Source of the DNA: Caldithrix abyssi DSM 13497
GTDB taxonomy: Bacteria; Calditrichota; Calditrichia; Calditrichales; Calditrichaceae
Reading direction: 5' to 3'
DNA length: 64,000 nt
NCBI RefSeq assembly: GCF_001886815.1
Contig: NZ_CP018099.1
Span: 2,292,501-2,356,500 of the forward strand
The notes under the pieces are model-generated. The model made no database searches. It had not been told where the DNA came from and was given only the letters and a program-made list of their open reading frames with translations. Positions 16,462-25,463 of the stretch are shown piece by piece. Positions within the stretch are counted from its first letter, which is position 1. Each line of letters starts with the position of its first letter. The translations under genes were made by a program, and so were the position numbers.

Positions 16462-17919
16462 ATGATCAAAGTGAAACTTGTACTTATTTTTAGTCTGTTT
16501 ATTCTGGCGACCGCTTGCAAAAAACAGCAGAGCGAAGCAAACTGGCTGGCCAGAGTGAACGATCGGTTGATCACAGTTGATGAATTTCGGCTTTTTTATG
16601 AACTGGACCCCAACTTTGGCGTTAATTCTTCTGGGTTGCCGGCGCTGAAGACTGAGCTGGACAGGATGATCGACCAGCACCTGGCGTTGATTTTGGCAAA
16701 AGAGAGAGGGCTTTTAAAAGAACCTCCCATTAAAAGAGCCATTCAGTGGGAAAAGCGGCAGGCGGTGCTGCGCGCTTATTATCGAACAAAAATCGGGCAA
16801 AACATTCATATTGAGCAGGCGGATTTACGTAAGGCCTATGTTCAGCGCAATGAGCAGGTGTATTTGCGCCATCTGTTTACAAAAGATGAGAAGATGGCTC
16901 AGAAATGGTTTAAGGAGCTAAAAAAAGACTCCAGCCTGTTCAGGCGATTTGCCCGGCAGGCTTTTCACGATTCCATATTGGCAAAAAACGGGGGAGTCCT
17001 GGGCTGGCTACCGATCGCAGAGCTGGACGAAGCCCTGGCAAAGGGGGTTGACACTCTGCGTCAGGGGCAGATTTCACGCCCCATCCGCACGCGCTGGGGC
17101 TACCATATTGTCCAGATTTTAAATCGCAAAAAACCGGCTATTTTTCGCGAAGATGAGTTCTTGAAACAACAGCCCCTGCTGGAAAAATGGTTGCGCCGGA
17201 AAAAAGGCCTGGCCCTTTCTCAAAAATTCATTGCCCAAACCATTGGACGCTTGAATCCGCAGCCGGATCCACAGTTGTTTTTAAAAATGTGGCTGGCGAT
17301 CAAAGGGGACAATAATCTTGAAAAAATGCAATTAACGCGTGAACATGCCCTTACCAGTCCTTTATTGGAAAAAATACGTCGGGCCATGAAAAATGATCTC
17401 GCGTCTCCTTTCATCCACTTTAAGGGCGGTTCTGTTTCCCTGGCGGCTTTCCTGGGTCTGCTGCAGGAAATTCCGCTTACCCAGCGTCCGCGTTTTAAAA
17501 CGCCGCGGGAGCTCTCCTTACAACTGGCCAAAATCTTTCGCGACGATTATCTCTACAGGCAGGCTCTGAAAGAGGGGCTGGATAGCGATCCGCAGGTTTT
17601 AGCCGAATTGCAGCGTTTTAAGGAAAATCAACTGTACTATTATTTCGTGAATGAGATTGTGGATACGTTAAAGATTCCTGCGGTGGTGGTACGTTATTTT
17701 AAAACGAACGATCAAACAGCGATAGATCAATTTCCGGAGATAACAAAATTTCATACGTTGCAGGAGTGGCAATTTAACAAGGCAGAACAAATTCTGCATC
17801 AGCGGCTACGTCGGTCGGCGCCAGAGATTGAAATCGATGTGCAAAAATTGCAAGAAGAAAATAAGCGAATCAATTGGGATCGCCCCATTCGCATGTTCAT
17901 GATTCGCAAACCGTCCTGA
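16462..17919 (+). CDS. PpiC/SurA-type peptidyl-prolyl isomerase lipoprotein
   Basis: 485 residues from the ATG at 16462 (AAAGGGA upstream; a GTG at 16438 is less likely). A lipoprotein signal ends in ILATAC, which puts it in the periplasm, anchored to a membrane. Residues about 20-105 form a helical SurA-like chaperone module (ARVNDRLITVDEF...), and residues about 120-225 a parvulin rotamase: RHLFTKDEKMAQKWF, NGGVLGWLP, LRQGQISRPIRTRWGYHIVQIL. The rest is helical, ending in a MIRKP tail. Such proteins chaperone outer-membrane and secreted proteins. It is divergent to a T9SS cargo gene and resembles the 52233 protein in layout. Confidence 0.85.
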   Translation: MIKVKLVLIFSLFILATACKKQQSEANWLARVNDRLITVDEFRLFYELDPNFGVNSSGLPALKTELDRMIDQHLALILAKERGLLKEPPIKRAIQWEKRQAVLRAYYRTKIGQNIHIEQADLRKAYVQRNEQVYLRHLFTKDEKMAQKWFKELKKDSSLFRRFARQAFHDSILAKNGGVLGWLPIAELDEALAKGVDTLRQGQISRPIRTRWGYHIVQILNRKKPAIFREDEFLKQQPLLEKWLRRKKGLALSQKFIAQTIGRLNPQPDPQLFLKMWLAIKGDNNLEKMQLTREHALTSPLLEKIRRAMKNDLASPFIHFKGGSVSLAAFLGLLQEIPLTQRPRFKTPRELSLQLAKIFRDDYLYRQALKEGLDSDPQVLAELQRFKENQLYYYFVNEIVDTLKIPAVVVRYFKTNDQTAIDQFPEITKFHTLQEWQFNKAEQILHQRLRRSAPEIEIDVQKLQEENKRINWDRPIRMFMIRKPS

Positions 17920-18295
17920 AGCGCCGATTCAAAGCAAAACGTCTGGCTGATGGCGTCCTTTACAGAGCGTGATAAAAGCGCAATTTTTTTCGCTTTGCAG
18001 AAAAAAATAAAAAAATAGGTGTGCATCTTGCTGGATTTGCAAGAGATAATTTTTTATGCTCAGGCTGTCCGGTCTTTTGTTGGACACATATTTCGCAGAT
18101 GATCGTAGAAAGAATAAAAAACCGTGTTCCTCTGCGCGCTCTACGAGAAATCAATTCATGCACCGTTAAAACGGCAGAAAAATCTCAGCCTGTTCCTCAT
18201 CATCCAACTTTTATACTCTTATACTTTTTTTACCTCATCTGGGCGGGATCGAAATAACAAATCATTCTTTTTTAGAGCGATGTCATTTATAAAAA
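17920..18295. other. Spacer before the IS1634-like element
   Basis: No supported gene. It contains a CCTCTGCGCGCTCTACGAG string, a common type of dispersed intergenic sequence, and ends with GTCATTTATAAAAA, the likely left target duplication of the IS. Confidence 0.5.
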
Positions 18296-20570
18296 CTGAA
18301 TGTCCCCCAAATTTTTTAAGATTACAATATTTTTTCTAAAATCATTTTTATAACTCACCCCCTAATTACAAAATTACTAACACGTTAGCCCATCTTGAAC
18401 ACTAAAAAGACTTAAGTTATTTAAAAACAACATGTCGCTCTTTTTTATTACCACTACAATATTCAAACTCTTATCTTTTTACTGCCTAATGGCTTGGGCT
18501 TGATCTTCAATGCCTGCGCCATTAAATAATGGATCGCTTCCGGCTCGGTCGTATCTCTTATGACTAATAAATCTCCTTTCTGCGTTTTCATCTCAACGCT
18601 TACGCGCTGCTGTACGGAAAGTAATTCACGAATGGTTGACCAGCGATGATAAACGCCGGCATCATGTAATTGTTTTTGAAGACTTATCAATACATGAAAG
18701 GCTAAAATCGAAATGAAAATATGCCCCTCAATGCGCTTATCCTTCTGGTGAAAATTAGGCCTTAAGCCTAACTCACTCTTCAACGAGCGAAATCCATCCT
18801 CCACATCCGTTAAACTGATGTAGAGTTGCCAGATCTGGCGATCTGTTAAATCCAGACGACTCGTCCGCAAATAATATGTGCCGGAAAATCGATCATCCAT
18901 CTTTTGCTCGTCTTTTATCTTCCAGCTGATCTCTGTTACGATACCATTATGGTGCTCAACCGTAATATCATAAAAATAGGCCACCTTTGCATGACGTTCC
19001 TTTATGCGGCCAATGCGTTCTAAAACCTTGGAATATTTCTTGGTGCCTCGTTTCTTGTGTAAACTTTCCGCCGCATACTTCAACTCCGCCTCAAAGCGCT
19101 GCTGATGAAATTGTCGAATGGCTTCCTCTTTCTTTTGCCTTGAGGCGCTGCGACAGTATAAATAAAGCTCCTTATCCTTACGGTAAAGATAGGCTTCCAC
19201 TTTATGGGGTTGATCGTGATTAATCTGCTTAAAAGCATTTTCTTCGATCTCAATTTCCGGTTTACTGCGTGAGACAACCAGATAGTCGTGTCCACGCTTT
19301 GTGATCAGTTTCAAATTCTCTTCTGTGGCAATCCCGGCATCTAAAATAATTAATTTCCTGGCTTTGCCGCCAATCGTATCGAGAATTTTAGACAAAGTCT
19401 CGGGCTCTGAAACATTGCCGGAGAAAAGACGACTCTCCTTGGGGAATCCATCCTCATCCAATACCAGGCCTAAAGTCACCAGGGGCATATCGTAACGCTT
19501 GTCTTTACTGCGTCCGCGAGCCTTGAGCTCGCTGGTACGGCTGCTCTCAAAATATGTATTGGTTAAATCGTACAGGATGATCTTTTCCTGCAAAGAAAAT
19601 AACAGTCGTTCTTGCTCTACCAAACCATTTTCGATTTTGTCCTTATGTTCTAATAATTGATCCGTAATTCGATAAAGTTTATTGTGAGAAAGTCTTGAAA
19701 GGTCTAAATCTAAAAGCTCATCAATGGCGCTTTGCTTTTTGACCCAGCGTAAGGTCGCCCATTCGCTTGAAGGGTGCACCATACGTCCAACGATCAACAG
19801 TTCGGCCAGTTTAATATCCTTCTCATTAAAGCCCAGCTTTTTTAAAATTTCATTGAACTTAAGTTTTCTTAACATCGTCAAACCGATGTATTCGCTTCCT
19901 ATACTACGAGCATCTCTGAATTTGACAGAAGCCGTAAAAATGGTTTCGGTTTCCGTTGGGCTTTGTTTTTCTTCTATCTTTTTTTGTTTTAGTTTGTTTT
20001 GAATTAAAAGTGAGGCATATTGCTGGGCTAATTGTTCAATTTGCTCGTCCACTTCGATCAGCGAAGCCTGTCCGCTTACGATCTCTTCGATGCGATTGGC
20101 CAGTGTTTTCCATTGGTCTTTAGGAATGGTAAGTTTGCCCAGGTTGAGCAATTTTCTTTGCCTTGGTCCTTTTTCGGTACGATATGATTCGACGAGTTGA
20201 TGGTAAACGAAGACCTTGTCGTACCCTTTATTCTTTTTTATGACTTCTTTAACAAACATGTTCAAATATAAGCATAACAGCCAATTAAGTCAATGCCACC
20301 AGCCGATATGTATGGGTACTACATCGACACCTCAAAAATTCGTCTCAATAGAAACAACAACTTACAAAAACCGAAGGTCTAAATTTGGTGATTTGGGCTT
20401 AAATTTTGTTCAAGATGGGTTAGGTATGCTCTTATCCCCCTCTCTTTGCAAAAAGACTCACAGAGCAAGGCGGGGGAATGAGGTGAGTTTTTTATACATT
20501 CAGCTATTGTATTCCCTTAAATATCAATCGATTATAAGGTCTTTGTTTGAAATTTTGGGGGACATTCAAA
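18296..20570 (-). mobile_element. Complete IS1634-family insertion sequence
   Basis: About 2.3 kb. The ends are imperfect inverted repeats: left CTGAATGTCCCCCAAATTTT (from 18296), right end reading TTTGAATGTCCCCCAAAATT on the minus strand (to 20570). GTCATTTATAAAAA (18282-18295) and GTCATTTTTAAAAA (20571-20584) flank it and match at 13 of 14 positions, a probable target duplication; IS1634-type elements are known for long, variable duplications. Subterminal inverted copies of GTTCAAGATGGG occur about 90 and 150 bases inside the two ends. One transposase gene fills most of it. Confidence 0.8.
18463..20265 (-). CDS. IS1634-family DDE transposase
   Basis: 600 residues, full length for the family. 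The N-terminus (FVYHQLVESYRTEKGPRQRKLLNLG) is the typical start of IS1634/IS4-superfamily transposases. The catalytic acidic residues are placed in IILYDLTNTYFES (first Asp), LIILDAGIATEENL (second Asp) and LTDVEDGFRSLKSELGLRP (Glu), followed by RIEGHIFISILAFHVL. No frameshift or internal stop is seen, so it is probably functional. The start ATG is at 20265. Confidence 0.92.
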   Translation of the reverse strand: MNMFVKEVIKKNKGYDKVFVYHQLVESYRTEKGPRQRKLLNLGKLTIPKDQWKTLANRIEEIVSGQASLIEVDEQIEQLAQQYASLLIQNKLKQKKIEEKQSPTETETIFTASVKFRDARSIGSEYIGLTMLRKLKFNEILKKLGFNEKDIKLAELLIVGRMVHPSSEWATLRWVKKQSAIDELLDLDLSRLSHNKLYRITDQLLEHKDKIENGLVEQERLLFSLQEKIILYDLTNTYFESSRTSELKARGRSKDKRYDMPLVTLGLVLDEDGFPKESRLFSGNVSEPETLSKILDTIGGKARKLIILDAGIATEENLKLITKRGHDYLVVSRSKPEIEIEENAFKQINHDQPHKVEAYLYRKDKELYLYCRSASRQKKEEAIRQFHQQRFEAELKYAAESLHKKRGTKKYSKVLERIGRIKERHAKVAYFYDITVEHHNGIVTEISWKIKDEQKMDDRFSGTYYLRTSRLDLTDRQIWQLYISLTDVEDGFRSLKSELGLRPNFHQKDKRIEGHIFISILAFHVLISLQKQLHDAGVYHRWSTIRELLSVQQRVSVEMKTQKGDLLVIRDTTEPEAIHYLMAQALKIKPKPLGSKKIRV

Positions 20571-20585
20571 GTCATTTTTAAAAAA

Positions 20586-20840
20586 GGTTGATTTCCATGT
20601 CTCCTGGCGGTATATTATATTTACATGTCATTGTTTCTGGAGTCCATGAAACGGTTGATAGCATAGCAGGACAAATTACATTTTGATCAGAAAAAAACTG
20701 AATAAATTTTATTGGTGTTTTATGTCCCATTTAACGTATGACGCCTGAAGCTTAACGCCGAATAATATGGAACAGGCTTTTAGAAAAACTTTCTGGCGCT
20801 AAATGGGATACCTAAGTAAAAAATCTCTGGAGGTGAGGAG
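20586..20840 (+). other. Spacer and possible structured leader of the 20841 gene
   Basis: TCCCATTTA (20725-20733) and TAAATGGGA (20800-20808) are perfect inverted arms enclosing about 66 bases, within which GCCTG (20743-20747) and CAGGC (20773-20777) can pair. This would place a branched structure about 30 bases before the ribosome site. Confidence 0.4.
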
Positions 20841-23306
20841 ATGATTCGGTTCGTAGCGCAATTATTTATCTTTTTCCTGCCGTTATTTTCACTCTTCAGT
20901 CAACCCCTTTTAGTTAATGTGGAAAATTCCCCATCCACCTTTCTGCAAACCAATCCTAAAGCATGGAAGGTAAATGGGCAGGAAATTCTCGTAAGCTGGG
21001 ATGACTACCGTCAGGGTATTATAACCGTTTACGGGCAGTATTTAACAAGTGATTTACAATTTGTTGGAAAAAATACGCCCATCTATGGGAATGATAATAT
21101 TCTTGCGATTAATGACTCGACCTTTTTAGCGATCGAGCAAATCGAGAAAGAAGTCGATTATGGTGGATTTTATATCACCCATGTGACTTACAGTGGAGCC
21201 GTCTATCAAAATCACTTTCCGTTATCCGATCCCAGAATATTATTTGGATATACCGGCGATGCGTGCGGAATGGGCTGGCCGGAATTTTTCTTTACCTTTT
21301 TGCCGTTTAATGACCACTTTTTAAAAATTATTTCATCAGACTATTTATCAATTTTTTATTATGATTTTTTAGTCAATACTGTGCGTACCGTTGAATATCC
21401 GGACAGTTTTCCCCTCATCGTCGAAATGGAAGGCCAGGCTTTTAAACATACGTACTGGCTGGCGGGATTAAATGATTTCTGGAAAAATTACCAGCAGGAT
21501 TCCCTTAAACTCAATGTGTTTTTATTTGATGAACGCGATTCATTGCTTAAACAAAGCACATTAGAAAATTTTGGGGCGATTACCGATCTGGGTTCGGATT
21601 ATAACATTCTGGAATATTCAATCATTCGAACCGTGAAATTAAATGATTCCACCGCGCTGCTGGGATATTGGCTGCCCGAGACCGGAACGATATATCTCTT
21701 TACACTGGATGATCGAGCCGCGCTCTTGAAGCGACAAACGATTGAAATCGAAGTGGATGAAAACTTCTACGCCCATGACTTTTCTCTCAAAAAAGGAAAC
21801 GATGGTTCCATGCTGGCCCATCTTTCCGCCATAAAATATGTTAATTCTCAATACGAAAAATGGAATTATTTTTATTATGGAGACTCACTGGGAAATTTTA
21901 ACGGCGATTCTTTTAAAACTTCCGCCATTTTTAAAACCTTAAAATCAACGGACTTTATTTACCTGAAAGAAAATGAATTCCTGGCTGTAAAAAATATAAA
22001 TTATGATATCTATCTAAGCCAATTAGAAGGAGACCGGGAAATCCAGAGTTTCAAGATCAATGACGATTCAACAGGCAGCAATGAGGACGTTTGCGGTATT
22101 GTAGTGGATACGGATGAAAATTACCTGGTGATTTACAAAGACGAGGAAAAACGCAGCGGCCGCAAGGTGGTTGACAACCAGGTAACACCCGACCAGCCAG
22201 AAGTTACGCTGTACGGCTCGAAAGGAGCTTTTTTTAAAAACGGTGATTTCCTCAATTTTTGGGTTAAGCAACATGCCATTGGTTATACGCTTTTTAATGC
22301 CGATTTAAGCGTTATTAAATCGGACACTCTGTTTTATTCAAAAAAATATTCCATTAAATCGGTAAATGGCTTTGTTAAATCCGATTCGAACTTCATCATG
22401 GCCTATACCGTCAACACGGATCTGTATCTTAAAGAAATCAATTTGGACGGAGAAATTTTAAAATCTTATCACGGACAATGCGCTTATGAGGATGATCTGC
22501 AAATCACTTCCTCAGGTGGAGGAGAATTTTGGGTTTACACATCGTGGTCTGCACAAAAATTTTCTCATGATCTCCAGGCTTTGACGAACAAAATTGATCT
22601 TTCCGCCAACCTCTATTTGGTTTCTCCTTCCTCGCACTATTTAGTCAAAGACAAGACGACCTATCTATCCAGAGGCATCATTTTAAAGGAGCAGGATACC
22701 ATTGCCGTGGAAAAAGAACTGGCTCCTTACGGACGCGCGTTTCAATGTGTTAACATTGATGCCGATCATTTTGCCTCCATTTTTGTCGAAGAATCAAAAT
22801 TAAAATTCAGACTATTTAATTGGGAAGGACATTTCATCGCAGAAAAGACTGCTCCGGTTGATTCCACCTATTTTAGTCATGTAAAAAAATTCCAGTGCGT
22901 CGTGCATGATTCATTGCTTTATCTGGCCTGGAGTAATACCAGTCTGGATGTTACCGGTTACAATGTTTACGCCTACACTATGCCCGTGGATTTCGTAACA
23001 GATATTAAAAACAGCGCCGCCATTCCACAAACAACGATACTGGTTAACAATTACCCCAATCCTTTTAATGCTGAAACTACCTTCGAAATTAAACTACCCG
23101 GCAATGGTCTTACAACCGTTACCATATTTAATGTTTTAGGAAAAAAGGTAAAAACGCTGATCAAAAATGGATACAGGGAAAGATCGTTTAAACTGCGGTG
23201 GAACGGGAAGAATGATCTGGATATGCCCGTTTCTTCCGGGGTTTACATCTGTCAGGTTCAATACAAAGGACAGGTGGCGCACAAAAAATTGATCCTTCTA
23301 AAATAG
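20841..23306 (+). CDS. Secreted protein with T9SS-type sorting domain, unknown function
   Basis: 821 residues. Signal peptide about 1-20 (RFVAQLFIFFLPLFSLFSQ). The body is rich in aromatic and beta-strand patterns repeated every 40-60 residues, like a beta-propeller, but no known enzyme motif is visible. The last 85 residues form the sorting domain (NNYPNPFNAETTFEIKLP, NVLGKKVKTLI, WNGKNDLDMPVSSGVYICQ). The start follows a strong CTGGAGGTGAGGAG ribosome site. It is flanked by two insertion sequences and has the AT-rich composition of the neighbouring 12449 cargo gene. Confidence 0.8.
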   Translation: MIRFVAQLFIFFLPLFSLFSQPLLVNVENSPSTFLQTNPKAWKVNGQEILVSWDDYRQGIITVYGQYLTSDLQFVGKNTPIYGNDNILAINDSTFLAIEQIEKEVDYGGFYITHVTYSGAVYQNHFPLSDPRILFGYTGDACGMGWPEFFFTFLPFNDHFLKIISSDYLSIFYYDFLVNTVRTVEYPDSFPLIVEMEGQAFKHTYWLAGLNDFWKNYQQDSLKLNVFLFDERDSLLKQSTLENFGAITDLGSDYNILEYSIIRTVKLNDSTALLGYWLPETGTIYLFTLDDRAALLKRQTIEIEVDENFYAHDFSLKKGNDGSMLAHLSAIKYVNSQYEKWNYFYYGDSLGNFNGDSFKTSAIFKTLKSTDFIYLKENEFLAVKNINYDIYLSQLEGDREIQSFKINDDSTGSNEDVCGIVVDTDENYLVIYKDEEKRSGRKVVDNQVTPDQPEVTLYGSKGAFFKNGDFLNFWVKQHAIGYTLFNADLSVIKSDTLFYSKKYSIKSVNGFVKSDSNFIMAYTVNTDLYLKEINLDGEILKSYHGQCAYEDDLQITSSGGGEFWVYTSWSAQKFSHDLQALTNKIDLSANLYLVSPSSHYLVKDKTTYLSRGIILKEQDTIAVEKELAPYGRAFQCVNIDADHFASIFVEESKLKFRLFNWEGHFIAEKTAPVDSTYFSHVKKFQCVVHDSLLYLAWSNTSLDVTGYNVYAYTMPVDFVTDIKNSAAIPQTTILVNNYPNPFNAETTFEIKLPGNGLTTVTIFNVLGKKVKTLIKNGYRERSFKLRWNGKNDLDMPVSSGVYICQVQYKGQVAHKKLILLK

Positions 23307-23603
23307 CAGTCGGGGATATTCATGAAGGTTAATAAGGCTAAGGCAGCGAAGCCGCAATCAAAAACGAACCACCAAGGGCGCAAAGAATTCGCAAAGGGCG
23401 CAAAAACTATTTTAAATTAAAAATAGTTTCAATTGCCCTCACCCCCTTTCCAAGAAAAAGAGTCTGGGAGAGTGGGAAGAACTGTTCGTTGGAAATTTTT
23501 CTCCAATGATGTTCAATATTTGCGTATTTGTAAGTTTCTATTCAACCATTCAACTAATTAACTATTCAACCAATCCAGCAGCACAAAAATTTTCAAATCC
23601 CGC
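23307..23603. other. Repeat-containing spacer left of the IS1182-like element
   Basis: Carries the shared spacer strings: GCTAAGGCAGCGAAGCCGC near 23335, GGGCGCAAAAACTATTTTAA near 23397, a CCCTCACCCCCTTTCC hairpin-type motif near 23439 and an ATTCAACCATTCAAC string near 23541. No gene. Confidence 0.6.
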
Positions 23604-23607
23604 CCGG

Positions 23608-25314
23608 GAGGCTGTTGCATGGGGGGGAGGAATTAATGCTTATATTCTCCGATATTGATAATTTTTTCTCATTCTTAAGCGTTGGGCAAAATATAGAATT
23701 AAAAACGCCAAAATATTCTTTGAAAATAAAATTAATAGATCATCTTTTTCTTGTGATGCTGTTATAAACGCTGCTAAACGTTTCCCTAACATATTTTTAA
23801 ATAGAACATTAATATTATGCCCAATACACATTAACGTAAATTCACTACGAACATTATTAAGACCAGATAAGGAAAATCCACGATAGCCTAAATTATGCTT
23901 CAAGTTACCAAAAACAGGTTCAACTGTCACCGAACGCTTTTTTAGTCGTTCCTGCGCCGCTGAAGTTTGTAACTTTTTCGCCATACGTTCGCAATAACTC
24001 TCATTAACTGAACGATGGATTTGCTTAACTTTCTTTTTACTGGAAATGCATAAATTAATTAAGGGACAGTCCTGACAATCATTGGAACGATATACGATCC
24101 GTTCGCTATTCCTCTCAACTGGAAAAAGCTTCTTACCCGCCGGACATTCATAGTAATCTCCCTGTTCATGATACACAAAATCACTTCGTTTTAGTTTTCT
24201 TTCTTCTTTTTGCAATTCTTCCTTGGAGGTCGGTGTCTCCTTTATCGAACGATTGGATAACTGGGGATCGGCTATTACGGCATCAATCTGCTTTTCTTCC
24301 AATTCTTTTAGGTCTGTGCTATTGTGATAACCGGAATCGGCCGTGTAAGATCGCTTATCATCTGAACCAAGATTCTTCTCTACTTGTTCTTGGATCGGTA
24401 TGAATTGACCCTGGTCGTTGGGCTGGCTTACCACTTCATGGGCTACAATTAAATGACTGGACATATCTACGCCTAATTGTGCGTTATAACCCGGCCCATC
24501 CACCGAAGGCATCATGCGGGCATCCGGCTCTTTTACATTTATTTGATGTCTTGAACGATGTTCTGATTTGAGCTGTTTCTTACGCTCTTTCAATTGGGCT
24601 TTACGTTCTAATATCTCTTTCTCTAAGCGCTCAAGCCGTTCTTTCTCCGCTCGAAGAGTTTCTAAATCTAATTCATCCGTGGCCCCCTGTTCTACAAAAT
24701 TACAGCGCTGCATGTATTGCTTGATCTCTGCTCTTAACTTCTCTATACGTTTGTCTAATTGATCCTCAGTGTAGCCATGACGCTTACTGCTGTGCGCTTT
24801 GATTTTCGTGCCATCTATGGCTATCTGGTTGAAACTACTTATGCCTTCGGCCTGGGCAATTAAAAGTATCTCTACAAAATATTGGTCTAATAAATCCAAA
24901 TGTGCCTTGCGAAAACGACTTAATGTACTATGATCCGGATGCTGATTCCCAGTGATATAAATGTAGCGCGTATCATATTTACACAATTCCTCCAGCTTAC
25001 GGGTGCTGGTAATGCCGTTACTATAAGCATAAAACCATAAGGCAAGCATCATGTCTGGGGCATAAGAATCACCGCCTTGCGAACTATAACGGGAATAAAG
25101 TGCACTTAAATCAAGGCGCGAAACCAACTCCACTACAAATCGACTCTTTGGATCGTCTCTGGCAAAATCTTCCACACTATAGCCAAAGAGATTCATTTGT
25201 GAGCGATTATAAGTAATAAAACTCATGGAATTCCTTTGTTATTACTTGTTTTATCTGTCGCCCAGAATTTACAAATTTTTTGAATTTTACTCAAACTGAA
25301 TTTGCAACAGCCTC
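23608..25314 (-). mobile_element. Complete IS1182-family insertion sequence
   Basis: 1707 bp with 12-bp perfect terminal inverted repeats GAGGCTGTTGCA (23608-23619) and TGCAACAGCCTC (25303-25314), flanked by a 4-bp CCGG duplication (23604-23607, 25315-25318). Because CCCGGG is itself palindromic, the exact boundary could shift by one base. The element sits in the centre of a 20-bp palindrome. One intact transposase gene is carried. Confidence 0.85.
23640..25226 (-). CDS. IS1182-family DDE transposase
   Basis: 528 residues. The N-terminal DUF772-type domain (LDLSALYSRYSSQGGDSYAPDMMLALWFYAYSNG...ITGNQHPDHSTLSRFR) is typical. Catalytic residues: Asp in IAIDGTKIKAHSS, Asp in YTADSGYHNSTDL and Glu in VEPVFGNLKHNLGYRGFSL, with a C-terminal CxxC-type zinc cluster in YECPAGKK...CQDCPLINLC. 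A charged coiled-coil insertion lies at about 175-215. AAAGGAA precedes the ATG. No inactivating change is seen. Confidence 0.93.
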   Translation of the reverse strand: MSFITYNRSQMNLFGYSVEDFARDDPKSRFVVELVSRLDLSALYSRYSSQGGDSYAPDMMLALWFYAYSNGITSTRKLEELCKYDTRYIYITGNQHPDHSTLSRFRKAHLDLLDQYFVEILLIAQAEGISSFNQIAIDGTKIKAHSSKRHGYTEDQLDKRIEKLRAEIKQYMQRCNFVEQGATDELDLETLRAEKERLERLEKEILERKAQLKERKKQLKSEHRSRHQINVKEPDARMMPSVDGPGYNAQLGVDMSSHLIVAHEVVSQPNDQGQFIPIQEQVEKNLGSDDKRSYTADSGYHNSTDLKELEEKQIDAVIADPQLSNRSIKETPTSKEELQKEERKLKRSDFVYHEQGDYYECPAGKKLFPVERNSERIVYRSNDCQDCPLINLCISSKKKVKQIHRSVNESYCERMAKKLQTSAAQERLKKRSVTVEPVFGNLKHNLGYRGFSLSGLNNVRSEFTLMCIGHNINVLFKNMLGKRLAAFITASQEKDDLLILFSKNILAFLILYFAQRLRMRKNYQYRRI

Positions 25315-25392
25315 CCGGGTGGGATTGATCTTCCAGAGGAAGTATCCTAAAAAACTCACCTACTGCCTTAAAAAATGCATTATCTTTCCGAT

Positions 25393-25421
25393 TTGCCTCA
25401 TATTTTGACGCTGCTTATCTT
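25393..25421 (+). promoter_or_regulatory. Candidate promoter of the Tricorn-like gene
   Basis: TTGCCT (25393-25398), 17 bases, TATCTT (25416-25421), 43 bases before the ATG. Match is partial. Confidence 0.35.
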
Positions 25422-25463
25422 TTTAATGTTCAGGTAATCATCATCTAACCATTTGGAGTTGCC

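Noticed and set aside
18296-25314. Composite transposon formed by the two insertion sequences
   Set aside because: The two elements belong to different families with different ends, so they cannot move the 20841 gene together as one unit.
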